From: Salidesulfovibrio brasiliensis JCM 12178
GTDB lineage: Bacteria > Desulfobacterota > Desulfovibrionia > Desulfovibrionales > Desulfovibrionaceae
Length of the DNA stretch: 35,839 nt
Assembly: GCF_001311825.1 (NCBI RefSeq)
Contig: NZ_BBCB01000026.1
Span: forward strand, 1-35,839
Direction of reading: 5' to 3'
The first letter of the stretch is position 1, and each line of letters starts with the position of its first letter. A model generated the notes under the pieces. That model did not search any database and was not told where the DNA came from. It saw nothing but the letters and a program-made list of their open reading frames with translations. Shown piece by piece: positions 27,476 through 35,706 of the stretch. The position numbers and the translations under genes are program-made.

Positions 27476-28534
27476 GTGGAGAATTTTATCAACCTCAACA
27501 TGTCTCGTAGAATAGCGGAAGCTGTTGCTACAGGTTCATTGGCAGCGATACCGACAGTTGGTCCGGGGTTAGCTGTTGGATACACGGTGTTCCAGATATG
27601 CATGGATCGCGTAGCGGAATGGAAGAGCCACCAAGCCGAAAAGCGAATCACCGATTTTCACCAAAGACTCCTCAACGAAGAAGAAGCAGTTCCTTTTAAA
27701 GAGGATGATATTCAGGACTACACTAGGCTGATTGAAGCCATGATCCGGGACGATGAGGACGAAAAGGCAGAGTACTACTCCAGACTATTTTCCTCAATTG
27801 CAAAAGGCAAATTCGACAAAATAGAAAAGTTGGAAATACTGAAAATTGTTAAGTCATTAACCTCATACGACATAGAGCTTGTGCGAAGAAAATATGTGAC
27901 ACTGAACTATGACGTTAAGAGCGTAGTTCCTAACATCGACCTAATCAACCCATACAGCCTTCCAAGATTACTTGATCTGCATATTATGGAAGAAACAGAA
28001 GAAAGCTTGGATTTGTCGGACATCGGTAATAGATTCCTGCACCTGATATATTCTGAGGAGGAGCTAACACCAGAGGCTATTGGCAAAACAGTATGGAGAA
28101 ACATCACCTACTACCGATTATCTTTTTCCGATTTGAATGAAAAAGAACACCAACTGCATGGGCGTGTAATGGATGCTCTTTCAAGAATCCTACACGAATA
28201 CAACTTCAAAACGAAAGGCCACGGGCTTTTAAACTCTCAAGTCGAAGACTACCCCTTGCTTTATCCGGGGAGATTAATGGTTATCCACGATGGAGACATA
28301 AAAGGGAAACTGGCAGAAAAGCTATCGCGCATACTAAGCGGAGGGTGTGGAATCGCAGTTTGTGTCACCGACGACCCGGAATCGGATTCGTTGGCACACT
28401 TAAAAGAAGGTGGAAAAATGATCTACCTCACCATGCCCAAAAGCTATGAATCCATACCTGAAATCGAAAATAAACTTCGAGAGTTTATGGAGTTCATTGT
28501 CGAACACGAAAAGGCCAATCAAGGGAAGCCATGA
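27476..28534 (+). CDS. Uncharacterised 352-aa protein, first gene of a two-gene operon
   Basis: Not recognised. The GTG at 27476 follows TGGAGGG closely; an ATG at 27500 is possible. Residues about 13-35 are hydrophobic and Gly-rich (ATGSLAAIPTVGPGLAVGYT), possibly membrane-associated, then a charged helix (RVAEWKSHQAEKRITDFHQR). Residues 60-125 are helical with EKAEYYSRLFSSIAKGKFDK. The C-terminal third (about 255-340) looks alpha/beta: GRLMVIHDGDIKGKLAEKLS, then GIAVCVTDDPESDSLAHLK and MIYLTMP. Hydrophobic Gly-rich N-termini followed by such helical regions recur in uncharacterised defence-associated proteins (weak recollection). Its stop overlaps the next start in ATGA, so the two are translationally coupled. 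AT-rich codon use marks it as acquired. Confidence 0.75.
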   Translation: MENFINLNMSRRIAEAVATGSLAAIPTVGPGLAVGYTVFQICMDRVAEWKSHQAEKRITDFHQRLLNEEEAVPFKEDDIQDYTRLIEAMIRDDEDEKAEYYSRLFSSIAKGKFDKIEKLEILKIVKSLTSYDIELVRRKYVTLNYDVKSVVPNIDLINPYSLPRLLDLHIMEETEESLDLSDIGNRFLHLIYSEEELTPEAIGKTVWRNITYYRLSFSDLNEKEHQLHGRVMDALSRILHEYNFKTKGHGLLNSQVEDYPLLYPGRLMVIHDGDIKGKLAEKLSRILSGGCGIAVCVTDDPESDSLAHLKEGGKMIYLTMPKSYESIPEIENKLREFMEFIVEHEKANQGKP

Positions 28535-28968
28535 TAGATTATATCAAATACAAATGGGAAATTTGGAAGCTGGACCGTGAAGAAAGCAAACTATTTGCGC
28601 CCTATAAGAAGGATTTTCGGGCAGCATTGAAAGCGGGGGATGAGCATGCCCATATGATTTACGAACCGATTGATATTGACCTAATGCACCTTAATGCTGA
28701 AAAAGACGAAGTGCATAGCTCCTACCTTAAAAAACTCGCATGGAAACTGGACATCCCTTGTCCACACCCTCCGGCCAAAGGAACAGGTTGGTGGACTATT
28801 GTGCGTATCAATGGCCCCTATGTGCTGACTCAGAAAGGCAAGCACGAACTTCGCAAAGAGATAGACACGGCTCTAGCCCGCAGAAGGCAGCCTATCTACT
28901 CGCTGTTTTCACTAGTTACTGGTTTGGTCGCCGCATTGACCGGATTAGCTGCTGTTTTGATGAAGTAG
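28531..28968 (+). CDS. Uncharacterised 145-aa tail-anchored membrane protein
   Basis: Not recognised. Start overlaps the previous stop by four bases (ATGA), implying coupled, stoichiometric expression. The N-terminal 115 residues are soluble and charged (DYIKYKWEIWKLDREESKLF, then KDFRAALKAGDEHAHMIYEP). The segment YVLTQKGKHELRKEIDTAL is followed by a C-terminal hydrophobic helix (about 122-144: LFSLVTGLVAALTGLAAVLM), which would anchor the protein in the inner membrane with the body in the cytosol. The pair with the 352-aa protein, on an island, makes a membrane-linked two-component module plausible; function is unknown. Confidence 0.75.
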   Translation: MIDYIKYKWEIWKLDREESKLFAPYKKDFRAALKAGDEHAHMIYEPIDIDLMHLNAEKDEVHSSYLKKLAWKLDIPCPHPPAKGTGWWTIVRINGPYVLTQKGKHELRKEIDTALARRRQPIYSLFSLVTGLVAALTGLAAVLMK

Positions 28969-29070
28969 GCCCAAACCACCATATCCAGATAAGGACCATT
29001 TTTCGTGACACAACCCCAAGAGGCAAACGGACAACAGATGTGAACTGTTGATCTAGATAAGATACTTCGA

Positions 29071-29827
29071 GTGGCGAAGGTCTCAATCAATCGAGCCTAT
29101 ATCTTTTCTGCGTTGAGTGAAAAAGTAAAAAAAGACCGAAGTACCAAGTATCGACTTAGTCCGGGTTGTGTGTTTGGGCTTGTACCGCACGAAGCTTGGA
29201 TTGAGAGTCAGAGCGATTACAAAGAAGGATTCCAAGAGTGGGTAGTGAACAAGTGCGTTGAAGATATGATTGAATCTTTTGAAAACGTAATGGGTTACCT
29301 CTAGGAGGTGCTGCCTGTGTCAGCAGATGCTCCCTCTAAGTATCAGCCTAAGAATTTCAAAAGGTCTCAATCCATTCAAGAAAGAATCACGACACTCAAA
29401 AAGATCGGTATCGACGTGGATTGTGCCGATAGTATCATAACTCTCGCCAAAGTGAAGAACTGTTTGACCCATAGGCAAGGCTTTGTCGGGGATGATGACC
29501 TCAAGAAGTCAGGAGGGCAATTCAAATGTATCTGGTACTATGTCGATGCCGAAGCAGTTGGAAAAAAGAAAGGCCAAGAGTGTGTTGTGAACATGGAAAC
29601 TCCGGTTCACGCCACAGTTTGATAATAGGCAAGCGAAAATCGTAATCAGGTGGGCCAAAAGAGAACGGGTGTTTGCAAAGGGAGAAAGGATTTGCTTTGC
29701 AGTACATGAGATTCAAGATATCTGTTTCACCATTACCAATGCTGTGAATTCTCTTTCCCGAAACTTCTTAGCACGAATTGAGGAGTGGGGAGCCGTTGTC
29801 ACACGCCTCTCAAAACATGAAAGCTAG
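29071..29827 (+). pseudogene. Broken HEPN-like gene: in-frame amber plus a frameshift
   Basis: Three pieces read as one gene. Piece 1 (GTG 29071 to TAG 29302-29304) is helical and ends VEDMIESFENVMGYL. Piece 2 is in the same frame directly after the TAG and contains LAKVKNCLTHRQGFVGDDDL, resembling the R-x4-H/RNCxxH signature of HEPN-type proteins with Lys in place of Arg. It ends at TGA 29620-29622. From about 29590 the +1 frame continues FTPQFDNRQAKIVIRWAKRE, then GERICFAVHEIQDI and ARIEEWGAVVTRL to a TAG at 29825. The TAG of piece 1 overlaps an ideal AGGAGGTG that could start piece 2 at GTG 29317, so reinitiation is possible. No ribosome site is visible for 29071; an older start may lie just upstream. 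Confidence 0.55.
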
Positions 29828-29856
29828 CCGGAAGCAGATCACTATTCTTCTTCCGG
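29828..29856. terminator. Weak hairpin between converging island genes
   Basis: CCGGAAG (29828-29834) pairs with CTTCCGG (29850-29856), followed by TTTA. The loop is 15 bases and the right arm lies within the last codons of the minus-strand gene, so activity is uncertain. Confidence 0.35.
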
Positions 29857-30687
29857 TTTAGGGGGATTGTGGGCGTAGTAATCCTGAGCAATCTCGTTCC
29901 GCTGTTCTTCGAGAATGCCTTGCAGCTTTCTGAGGGTCTGAGGGTCGTCTCTCAGGACAAGCACATCTGGATCGAGCGGGACACGATATTCCAGTTTATT
30001 GTCGGGGAAAATAGTTCCAAGAAAATGCTTTTGGGCAGATATGCTTATGTCAGAAAGGTATGATGTCATCTCAATCGATAATGATGAATACTTTTTGGCT
30101 GCATTTTGTAGATTGTCTATATCTTGCCTTGTTGGAGTACGAAGTCGCGCAATACGGTGTAGTTCGGTCAAGGCATCTTCGTTAGATGCTCCAATAGGGA
30201 TTAGGGGGGTCGCTGCATGTTGATATTTTGATGACACTTCTTCGTACTTTCTACTATGAGACCCAAGCATTTGAGCAAATATTTCAAAATTCTTTCCAGT
30301 AATAGCATATCGTTCAAGCAATAAAAGTATCTCAGTTACTGCTTGAGCAGCCTTGTAATGTAAATCAATCAGATCAAGCCTATTGTGGCTTATCGTTGTG
30401 TAGGGATTGTGTGGGGTATGGCAGTTTTCCCAAAATAAAGAAAGCTGAATAGATGCTTTTGTGTGTGCCGTGTTGGAGGTAATCAGTGCCGATGAAGCAA
30501 TGTCCAGCTTGTCAGCAATTTTTTCATATATATCCGCCTTGAGTGCTTCCTTTGCATTTTTCCTTTGTTGCTTTAGTGCAAGCCACCCTGCCAGCAGGAC
30601 ACTTGTGACAGTCGATCCGAAAGTAAAAAAGTGAGGGAGGTAGGTTTCGAGATGAATTACTGTTTCCTGAGAGGTCGCATTGTCCAT
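29842..30687 (-). CDS. Uncharacterised 281-aa protein with one N-terminal membrane helix
   Basis: Not recognised. A single hydrophobic segment (about 19-38: FFTFGSTVTSVLLAGWLALK) near the N-terminus is followed by QQRKNAKEALKADIYEKIAD, so the long helical remainder probably faces the cytosol. Most of the protein is predicted helical and rich in charged residues, with a Pro/Glu C-terminus. GGGGAT upstream of the ATG is a modest ribosome site. AT-rich codons match the island. It converges on the broken HEPN-like gene. Single-pass proteins with helical cytosolic tails are common cargo in mobile elements; no function is assigned. Confidence 0.7.
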   Translation of the reverse strand: MDNATSQETVIHLETYLPHFFTFGSTVTSVLLAGWLALKQQRKNAKEALKADIYEKIADKLDIASSALITSNTAHTKASIQLSLFWENCHTPHNPYTTISHNRLDLIDLHYKAAQAVTEILLLLERYAITGKNFEIFAQMLGSHSRKYEEVSSKYQHAATPLIPIGASNEDALTELHRIARLRTPTRQDIDNLQNAAKKYSSLSIEMTSYLSDISISAQKHFLGTIFPDNKLEYRVPLDPDVLVLRDDPQTLRKLQGILEEQRNEIAQDYYAHNPPKPEEE

Positions 30688-30688
30688 T

Positions 30689-30734
30689 TAATTATCCCCT
30701 ATTGGTATCGATTGGTGTCCAGTAATTATCCCCT
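30689..30734 (-). repeat. Pair of 12-bp direct repeats upstream of the 281-aa gene
   Basis: TAATTATCCCCT occurs at 30689-30700 and 30723-30734, about three helical turns apart, with the first touching the start codon region of the 281-aa gene. Likely operator sites for that gene, or an accidental tandem. The rest of 30735-30890 holds no gene that I can support. Confidence 0.45.
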
Positions 30735-30893
30735 CATTCTTTTTTTGTACAGTCGCAGTTTGGATTTCATGTGACAGCAGTCCATCTAGAGTATACCCAT
30801 TCTGGACAGCCTAAAAAAGCTGATAATCTGTGTATGTGAAATTCAAAAACTATAAGTTGATACTCTGTCATTTCAAGCCCCCAGATCAAACCA

Positions 30894-30927
30894 AAAGGCC
30901 CCGCACAGAATTCTGTGCGGGGCCTTT
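30894..30927 (-). terminator. Terminator after the PpiC gene
   Basis: A perfect 17-bp inverted repeat (AAAGGCCCCGCACAGAA against TTCTGTGCGGGGCCTTT) followed on the minus strand by TTTT. It ends the minus-strand rotamase gene 20 bases after its stop. Confidence 0.9.
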
Positions 30928-30948
30928 GTTGCAAACATGAAGAAGTGG

Positions 30949-31230
30949 TTAGTCTTCGCGGCTGGTGATTTCCAGCAGATGGTAACCGAACTGGGTTTTT
31001 ACCGGGCCATGAACTTCGCCGACCGCTTCGTTGAACACGACAGTGTCGAATTCCGGGACCATGGCGCCGGGGCCAAATTCACCGAGATCGCCGCCTTGCT
31101 GACCAGAAGGGCAACTGGAGTGTTTTTTCGCCAGTTCAGCAAAATCAGCGCCGTCCTGAATCTGTTTTTTCAGGTCCAGACAGGTTTGTTCATCGCTAAC
31201 CAAAAGATGCCGGGCAGTTGCTTTTGCCAT
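30949..31230 (-). CDS. ppiC: Parvulin-type peptidyl-prolyl cis-trans isomerase
   Basis: A 93-residue single-domain rotamase that speeds prolyl-bond isomerisation in the cytosol. Family signatures: [20 protein letters not shown], then [20 protein letters not shown] and [14 protein letters not shown], with the catalytic-site His and Cys positions in place (HLL, SSCPSG). No signal peptide, so it is the small PpiC form and not SurA/PrsA-like. AGGAG lies about seven bases before the ATG at 31230; an earlier in-frame start has no such site. GC-rich like the core genome. Confidence 0.92.
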   Translation of the reverse strand: MAKATARHLLVSDEQTCLDLKKQIQDGADFAELAKKHSSCPSGQQGGDLGEFGPGAMVPEFDTVVFNEAVGEVHGPVKTQFGYHLLEITSRED

Positions 31231-31328
31231 GTGTGTGCTCCTATACGTTTGAATACAATTTAATATGCCATGTAATTTGCCGTTACGACTTTGCAAGTCG
31301 CAAAAACTCTTACGAATTGGAAGCCGTT

Positions 31329-31913
31329 CTACAACCCTTTCTTCCTCTCAATCCACTTGTCCACCTGCGGCGGAACATAGGTCTCGAATTGATCAAGCAG
31401 GCCGCCGGGTGAGGCGTCGGTGAGGACCATGCTCCTGTGCTCGTTTACGAGGAAGCCTTCCTGCACCACCTTGTCGAGGAATGTGGCGAGGCCCGAGTAG
31501 TAGCCGTTCACGTCCAGCAGGCCGCAGGGCTTTTGGTGGTAGCCGAGCTGATTCCACGTGAGGACTTCAAAGAATTCCTCCAGCGTGCCGATGCCGCCGG
31601 GCAGGGCGATGAAGCCGTCTGCCAGTTCGGCCATCTTGGCCTTGCGGGCGTGCATGGACGGGACAACGTGCTGGCGGGTCAAGTTCGTGTGGGCCACTTC
31701 CTTTTGCACCAGAAGCTCCGGGATGACGCCGATCACCTCGCCGCCTTCGGCAAGGGTCGCGTCAGCCAGCGTGCCCATCAGGCCCACGCCCGAGCCGCCG
31801 TAGACCACGGCAAGCTCCCGGCGAGCCAGCTCGCGACCGAGGTCGCGGGCTGCGCTGCGGTATTCGGGCGAGTTGCCGGGGTTGGAGCCGAGAAAGACGC
31901 AAATCCTTTTCAT
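31329..31913 (-). CDS. LOG-family nucleotide 5'-monophosphate phosphoribohydrolase
   Basis: A 194-residue Rossmann-fold protein (TIGR00730 group). The ribose-binding motif PGGIGTLEE and the [17 protein letters not shown] loop are both intact. Family members release cytokinin-like bases from nucleoside monophosphates or act on other NMPs; the bacterial role is usually unknown. The ATG is only one base after the aldolase stop, so it is the last gene of a tightly packed operon. The 3' end has a diverged partial copy at 27010-27093. Confidence 0.92.
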   Translation of the reverse strand: MKRICVFLGSNPGNSPEYRSAARDLGRELARRELAVVYGGSGVGLMGTLADATLAEGGEVIGVIPELLVQKEVAHTNLTRQHVVPSMHARKAKMAELADGFIALPGGIGTLEEFFEVLTWNQLGYHQKPCGLLDVNGYYSGLATFLDKVVQEGFLVNEHRSMVLTDASPGGLLDQFETYVPPQVDKWIERKKGL

Positions 31914-31914
31914 C

Positions 31915-32939
31915 TCAGCCCTCCACGGCCACGCGGATGGCGTCCGCGAATTCGTCCACCATGGCCTCGGTGGTGTTCCATGAGAGCATCCAGCGCAGGC
32001 TGCGCTCGGTCTCGTCCCAAATGTAGAAATAGTATTCGTCCATCAGTGTCTCGAGCGCCTTTTCCGGCAGGCGGGAAAAGACCGCGTTGGTCTCCACTTC
32101 GCCGATGATCTCGACACCGTTTACCGCTCCGGCCTTCTGGGCCAGCCGTTCGGCCATGGCGTTGGCGTGGTTGGCGTTCTCGCGCCAGATGCCGTCGCCG
32201 AGGTAGGGGATGAACTGGGCGGCGATGAAGCGCATCTTGCTGACGAGCTGCATGAACTGCTTGCGGAAAAAGGGGATGGCCTCGCCGATCTCCGGGTTGA
32301 GCAGCACCACGGCCTCGCCCATGACAAGCCCGTTCTTGGTGCCGCCGAAGGAGAGCAGGTCCACGCCGAGGTCGGTGGTCATCTCCTTGAAGGTGCAGTC
32401 CTGCGCGGCGCAGGCGTTGGCGATGCGCGCGCCGTCCATGTGCACCAGCATGCCGTTCTTGTGCGCGAAGTCGCACATCCTCCGGATTTCGCCGGGGGTG
32501 TAGAGGGTGCCGAACTCGGTGCACTGGGTCAGGGAGATGACGTGCGGCTGGTTGCGGTGCACGAAGCCGAGGCTGGCGAGGTGCGGTTCGATCTGCCCGG
32601 GCGTGATGCGGCCGTCTTCGGACGGGAGCTGCACCAGCTTGAATCCGCCGATGGCCTCGGGCGCGCCGCATTCGTCCATGGTGATGTGGGCGTGCTCGGA
32701 GCAGAGCACCGACTGCCACGGCTGGCAGACGCAGCGCAGGCCGGTGATGTTGGCGGCGGTGCCGGTGGTGACGAAAAGGTACGGGCCTGCGGGCCGAAGT
32801 GTTCGCGGAAGAGCGCCTCGGCGCGGGCGGTCACGGGGTCTTCGCCGTAGGCTTTGGCAAAGCCGTCGTTGGCGTCGGTCAGGGCTTGGAGCACGGCGGG
32901 ATGTGCGCCGGAGTTGTTGTCGCTGGCAAAGGATTTCAT
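31915..32939 (-). CDS. ltaE: Low-specificity L-threonine aldolase, frameshifted
   Basis: PLP enzyme that cleaves L-threonine/allo-threonine to glycine and acetaldehyde. The first frame encodes [20 protein letters not shown] to EHFGPQA; the second resumes with [15 protein letters not shown]. One missing C near 32784 (CCCC read as CCC, giving [13 protein letters not shown]) restores 341 residues, normal for the family. Later hallmarks are intact: [12 protein letters not shown] and the PLP lysine in [13 protein letters not shown]. It overlaps neighbouring genes tightly: three bases after the hydrolase stop and one base before the LOG start. Confidence 0.9.
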
Positions 32940-32942
32940 GAT

Positions 32943-33527
32943 CTAGAGGCCTTGTTCTGAATTGATGAATCGTTGAATGTCGGGGTCGGCAAGGAGCAGT
33001 TCGGCCCATAGGGCGTATCCGGCTGCGTCGGGGTGAATGCCGTCGCCCTGTTTCAGTCCTTCCAAATATCCGGGGCGGTCCCGGAGCAGGTGAAGGCTGG
33101 AACCATACGGGATGCCGCGTTCGCGGGCAAGGGTGGAAAACAGCCCGTCCAGACGCGCCGCGGCAGGTTCGTAACCATCGCGCAGGGCCGGGGGCGGGCC
33201 GATCATGAGCACCGGGCCGACTTGCGTGAGGTCGTCGAGCAGCGTTCGGGCATTCTCGTCAGTTGTCTCAAAAGGCACGCCGCGCGCGATGTCTGCCGCG
33301 CCCATGCTCAGGACGTTTCTTAACGGGCCTTCCATGGTACGGCGGCCCAATTCCTCCGCACAGCGCTGGCGGATGTCCGTGGAGGTGTTGGCGCGGATGC
33401 CGAGGTTGTACCACGTCAGGTCGTTTCCGGCGCGCATGGCGGCAACCGCAAGCCGCCCGGCCCAGCCCAGCCCTTCGGTGTCGCCGTATCCGGCGGTGAG
33501 GGAATCGCCGATGAAGATCATCTGCAT
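32943..33527 (-). CDS. SGNH/GDSL-family hydrolase
   Basis: A 194-residue cytosolic esterase-type protein. Block I is FIGDSLTAGYG with the catalytic Ser at residue 9; block V is DGIHPDAAG with the Asp-His pair near 166. Block III normally has GxND, but here the corresponding segment reads SMGAADIARG, so the oxyanion Asn may be missing or relocated. No signal peptide. The AAGGAG site overlaps the last codons of the upstream gene. Second gene of the four-gene operon. Substrate unknown. Confidence 0.85.
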   Translation of the reverse strand: MQMIFIGDSLTAGYGDTEGLGWAGRLAVAAMRAGNDLTWYNLGIRANTSTDIRQRCAEELGRRTMEGPLRNVLSMGAADIARGVPFETTDENARTLLDDLTQVGPVLMIGPPPALRDGYEPAAARLDGLFSTLARERGIPYGSSLHLLRDRPGYLEGLKQGDGIHPDAAGYALWAELLLADPDIQRFINSEQGL

Positions 33528-33531
33528 GGCG

Positions 33532-33980
33532 CTACTCCTTGGTACGCGCGGTGGCGCTCGTGATGGTCAGGGCAAAGGCCGTGGTGATCGTGAGGCCTTT
33601 TTCATGGTAGGGCATGGCTTCCCCGCCGTATTTCAGCGTGAGGGCGTCCAGCGCGTGCATGAAGCGTCGCCGGAAAGCTCTTCGGGCGTGGCGGTGCCGC
33701 AGACGCTGCGGAAACGGTAGCCCATGGAGCAGGCGTGTTCCGTTGCGGGCTTGAACACGAGATCCGTGGCGGCGCTGAAGGCCACGACGGACCCGGTGCG
33801 CAGGATGTCCGCCTTGCGTCCTTTCAGGCCGGAGTGGATGTAGAGCACATCGCCGCTTCTGGCGTGATTGACCGGGACGCAGTACGGACCGTCTTCGTCG
33901 CTGAGTGCCAGCCAGAGCACGTCGGCACGGTCCAGCACGTCGTTGACGGTCAAGCGGTCGGTGGTGGTTCCCTTCTTCAT
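33532..33980 (-). CDS. Pyridoxamine-phosphate-oxidase-like (NimA-type) FMN protein, frameshifted
   Basis: A flavin-binding split-barrel protein of the NimA/Pyridox_ox_2 group, about 149 residues once repaired. The first frame has VLWLALSDEDGPYCVPVNHA, then VLYIHSGLKGRKADILRTG and ACSMGYRFRSVCGTATPEEL. It breaks near 33663, and the next frame gives MHALDALTLKYGGEAMPYHE and TTAFALTITSATARTKE. One missing base joins them. GGGGAG lies about five bases before the ATG. It heads the operon PNPOx-SGNH-aldolase-LOG and is divergent, at only 45 bases, from the glycosyltransferase at 34026. NimA-type members can reduce nitro compounds; a role here is unknown. Confidence 0.85.
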
Positions 33981-34025
33981 GGCGCTCCCCTTTATCATTT
34001 TCGGTAAAGGGTTTATTACTGCGAC

Positions 34026-34754
34026 ATGCCCCCGAACACAACAGTCGGCCTGACATCGGTGATCGTTCCGGTCCTTGGCGAGGCCGCGTCCATCGGTTCC
34101 GTGGTGGAAAATGTCCGCCGGGCGGCCGGAAAGCGGCCTGTTGAGATCATCGTGAGTGACGGTGATCCGAGCGGAAGCACGCTGGCCGCGCTGGATGATC
34201 CCGAGGTTGCGGGCGTGCTCGCGCCAAAGGGGCGCGGGGCGCAGATGAACGCCGGAGCGCGGGCCGCCAGCGGTGACGTGCTGCTTTTCCTGCACGCTGA
34301 CACGCGACTGCCGGACGACGCCATCGGCATCGCGCGCCGCGCTCTTGCCGAACATGACGCGGGTTCGTTCTCCGTGCGCTACGACACTGAAAGCATCTGG
34401 GTGCGTTTTCTCGGCATGGTCAGCAACATGCGGGCGAGGCTGGAGCGCGTGGCCTACGGCGATCAGACGCACTTTTTCCGCAGGGACGTGTTTGAACGGC
34501 TGGGCGGCTACCCGGAAATCCCGATCATGGAAGACGTGGAAATGTACCTGCGCTTGCGTGAAGAAGGATGTCGTGTCACATTTCTTACTAACAAGGTATG
34601 GACCTCTGCCCGCAGGTATGAAACCGAAGGACGGTTTTTCCGGCCGTTCAGGAACGTGGTTCTGCGTATCCGGCACCGGCTCGGGGCGTCGCCGGAAGAC
34701 CTTGTGCGGGCCTATAGGCCCCAGAACGAACTGGACGGGCCGGAAGCCCGCTGA
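34026..34754 (+). CDS. Family-2 glycosyltransferase, TIGR04283 type
   Basis: A 242-residue GT-A glycosyltransferase. TSVIVPVLGEAASI begins the nucleotide-binding fold; LLFLHADTRLPDDA carries the metal-binding acidic motif; PIMEDVEMYLRLREEG is the catalytic ED region. The TIGR04283 group is named for arsenosugar biosynthesis, but many members lie in genomes lacking the arsenosugar enzyme ArsS, and none is in this window. No ribosome site precedes the ATG; TATTAC ends six bases before it, so a leaderless message is possible. The following gene is a partner of the same named pathway. Confidence 0.88.
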   Translation: MPPNTTVGLTSVIVPVLGEAASIGSVVENVRRAAGKRPVEIIVSDGDPSGSTLAALDDPEVAGVLAPKGRGAQMNAGARAASGDVLLFLHADTRLPDDAIGIARRALAEHDAGSFSVRYDTESIWVRFLGMVSNMRARLERVAYGDQTHFFRRDVFERLGGYPEIPIMEDVEMYLRLREEGCRVTFLTNKVWTSARRYETEGRFFRPFRNVVLRIRHRLGASPEDLVRAYRPQNELDGPEAR

Positions 34755-34784
34755 TCCACATTCGCGCAATTCGCTGGAGCGACA

Positions 34785-35452
34785 ATGAACGGCTGCATTC
34801 TCTTATTCGTGAAGCTTCCCATCCCCGGCAGGGTCAAGACCCGGCTTGCCTCCGAAACCTCGGACGAGGCCGCCTGCGAACTCTACCGCGCCCTTGTCGA
34901 AGGGGTTCTCGCCCGGTTGGAGGCGCTGGAAGTGGACGTGGTGGTCTGCTACGCACCCGAAGACGCCCGGCCGCAGATGGTCGAGTGGCTGGGGACTGAC
35001 AAGTTTTATCTTTCGCAAAAGGGAGCCGACCTTGGCCGCCGCATGGAGAACGCCTTTCGCGAGACGTTTTTCATGGGCTATGATCGCGCCGTGCTGGTGG
35101 GCAGCGACATTCCCGGCCTTGATGCCGAGGAGTGCATGTCCGCGCTCAGGGCGCTTTCGCCCAAGCGGGCTTCGGTGGGGGCAGCCGGTGACGGCGGGTA
35201 CTACCTGATCGGGTTTGACCGCCGCAACTTCGTGCCGCAGGCTTTGCAGGCATCGCGTGGGGCGGTCCCAACGTGTTCGGGGTGACGGTGGACGCGCTGG
35301 AGCGCAAGGGGCTCTCGGTCTCGCTGGCGCCGCGCCACATGGACATCGACACCCTTGACGACCTGCACCACTTCCTTTCATCCCCCGATGTGGCGGGCTG
35401 GGAGGGGACGGAGTTTCTGAAGCTGGCCCGGGAGATGACCGGACTGACCTAG
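34785..35452 (+). CDS. DUF2064/TIGR04282 glycosyltransferase-like protein, frameshifted
   Basis: A CofC/GT-A-like nucleotidyl or glycosyl transferase. The N-terminus has LFVKLPIPGRVKTRLASE, then GSDIPGLDAEECMSALRAL and GDGGYYLIGFDRR. The first frame stops at 35283 with ASRGAVPTCSG; the other frame gives GIAWGGPNVFGVT and HMDIDTLDDLHHFLSS to a TAG at 35452. One G missing near 35246 (CAGGCATC for CAGGGCATC) explains the break; repaired length about 222. It starts 30 bases after the glycosyltransferase and the two are probably cotranscribed. The stop overlaps that of the converging TusA-like gene within CTAG. Confidence 0.87.
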
Positions 35453-35703
35453 AAGTCCATCAGTCCGAGCGGGTCGAGGCGCTTTTCCGCATTTCGGCGG
35501 AAGATCACCACGTCGCAGAACAGGTCTTCCTCGATGGTGATTTCCCATTCCCCGCCGGAACCGAAGCTGTTCCACAGCTCGGTCCTGATTCCCTGACGCA
35601 CCTTGATCCGCACTTCCTCGGCTTCGGCTGTCCGCAGTTTGTCGAGCATGGCCGGGACAAGGCCGCAGGTCACTTCCCTGAGATCGAATTCCGGTATTTC
35701 CAT
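35449..35703 (-). CDS. TusA-like small protein, 84 aa
   Basis: DLREVTCGLVPAML near the N-terminus aligns with the TusA/SirA motif (conserved Cys here Cys13, but with Gly in place of the usual Pro after it). A strand-helix-strand pattern follows, including EEVRIKVRQGIRTELWNSFG and WEITIEEDLFCDVVIFRR. TusA passes sulfur for 2-thiouridine and other factors. Its start is three bases after the mnmE stop, so it is in one operon with the enzyme that modifies the same wobble uridine. The divergent residues mean a sulfur-carrier role is only inferred. Confidence 0.6.
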   Translation of the reverse strand: MEIPEFDLREVTCGLVPAMLDKLRTAEAEEVRIKVRQGIRTELWNSFGSGGEWEITIEEDLFCDVVIFRRNAEKRLDPLGLMDF

Positions 35704-35706
35704 GAG

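Larger units (their letters stand above)
27094..30890. mobile_element. AT-richer genomic island, remnant of a tRNA-integrated element
   Basis: This block is visibly poorer in GC than both flanks, with AT-ending codons in every gene. Its left edge truncates a LOG paralogue and carries a tRNA-Ser 3' fragment. It holds four genes: two overlapping plus-strand genes (27476-28968), a broken HEPN-like gene and a minus-strand membrane protein. No integrase, transposase or phage structural gene is visible. The stretch 27094-27208 shows nothing recognisable; 27265-27475 and 28969-29070 hold no supported gene. The right edge is approximate. Boundaries are inferred from composition and the att-like fragment. 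Confidence 0.6.

Noticed and set aside
27238..27510. 90-aa plus-strand ORF at the island edge
   Set aside because: Begins inside the tRNA fragment, overlaps the next gene out of frame and has no ribosome site.
33633..34769. 378-aa minus-strand ORF covering the glycosyltransferase
   Set aside because: Its upstream two thirds are antisense to the glycosyltransferase; only the part from 33980 down is the real PNPOx-like gene.
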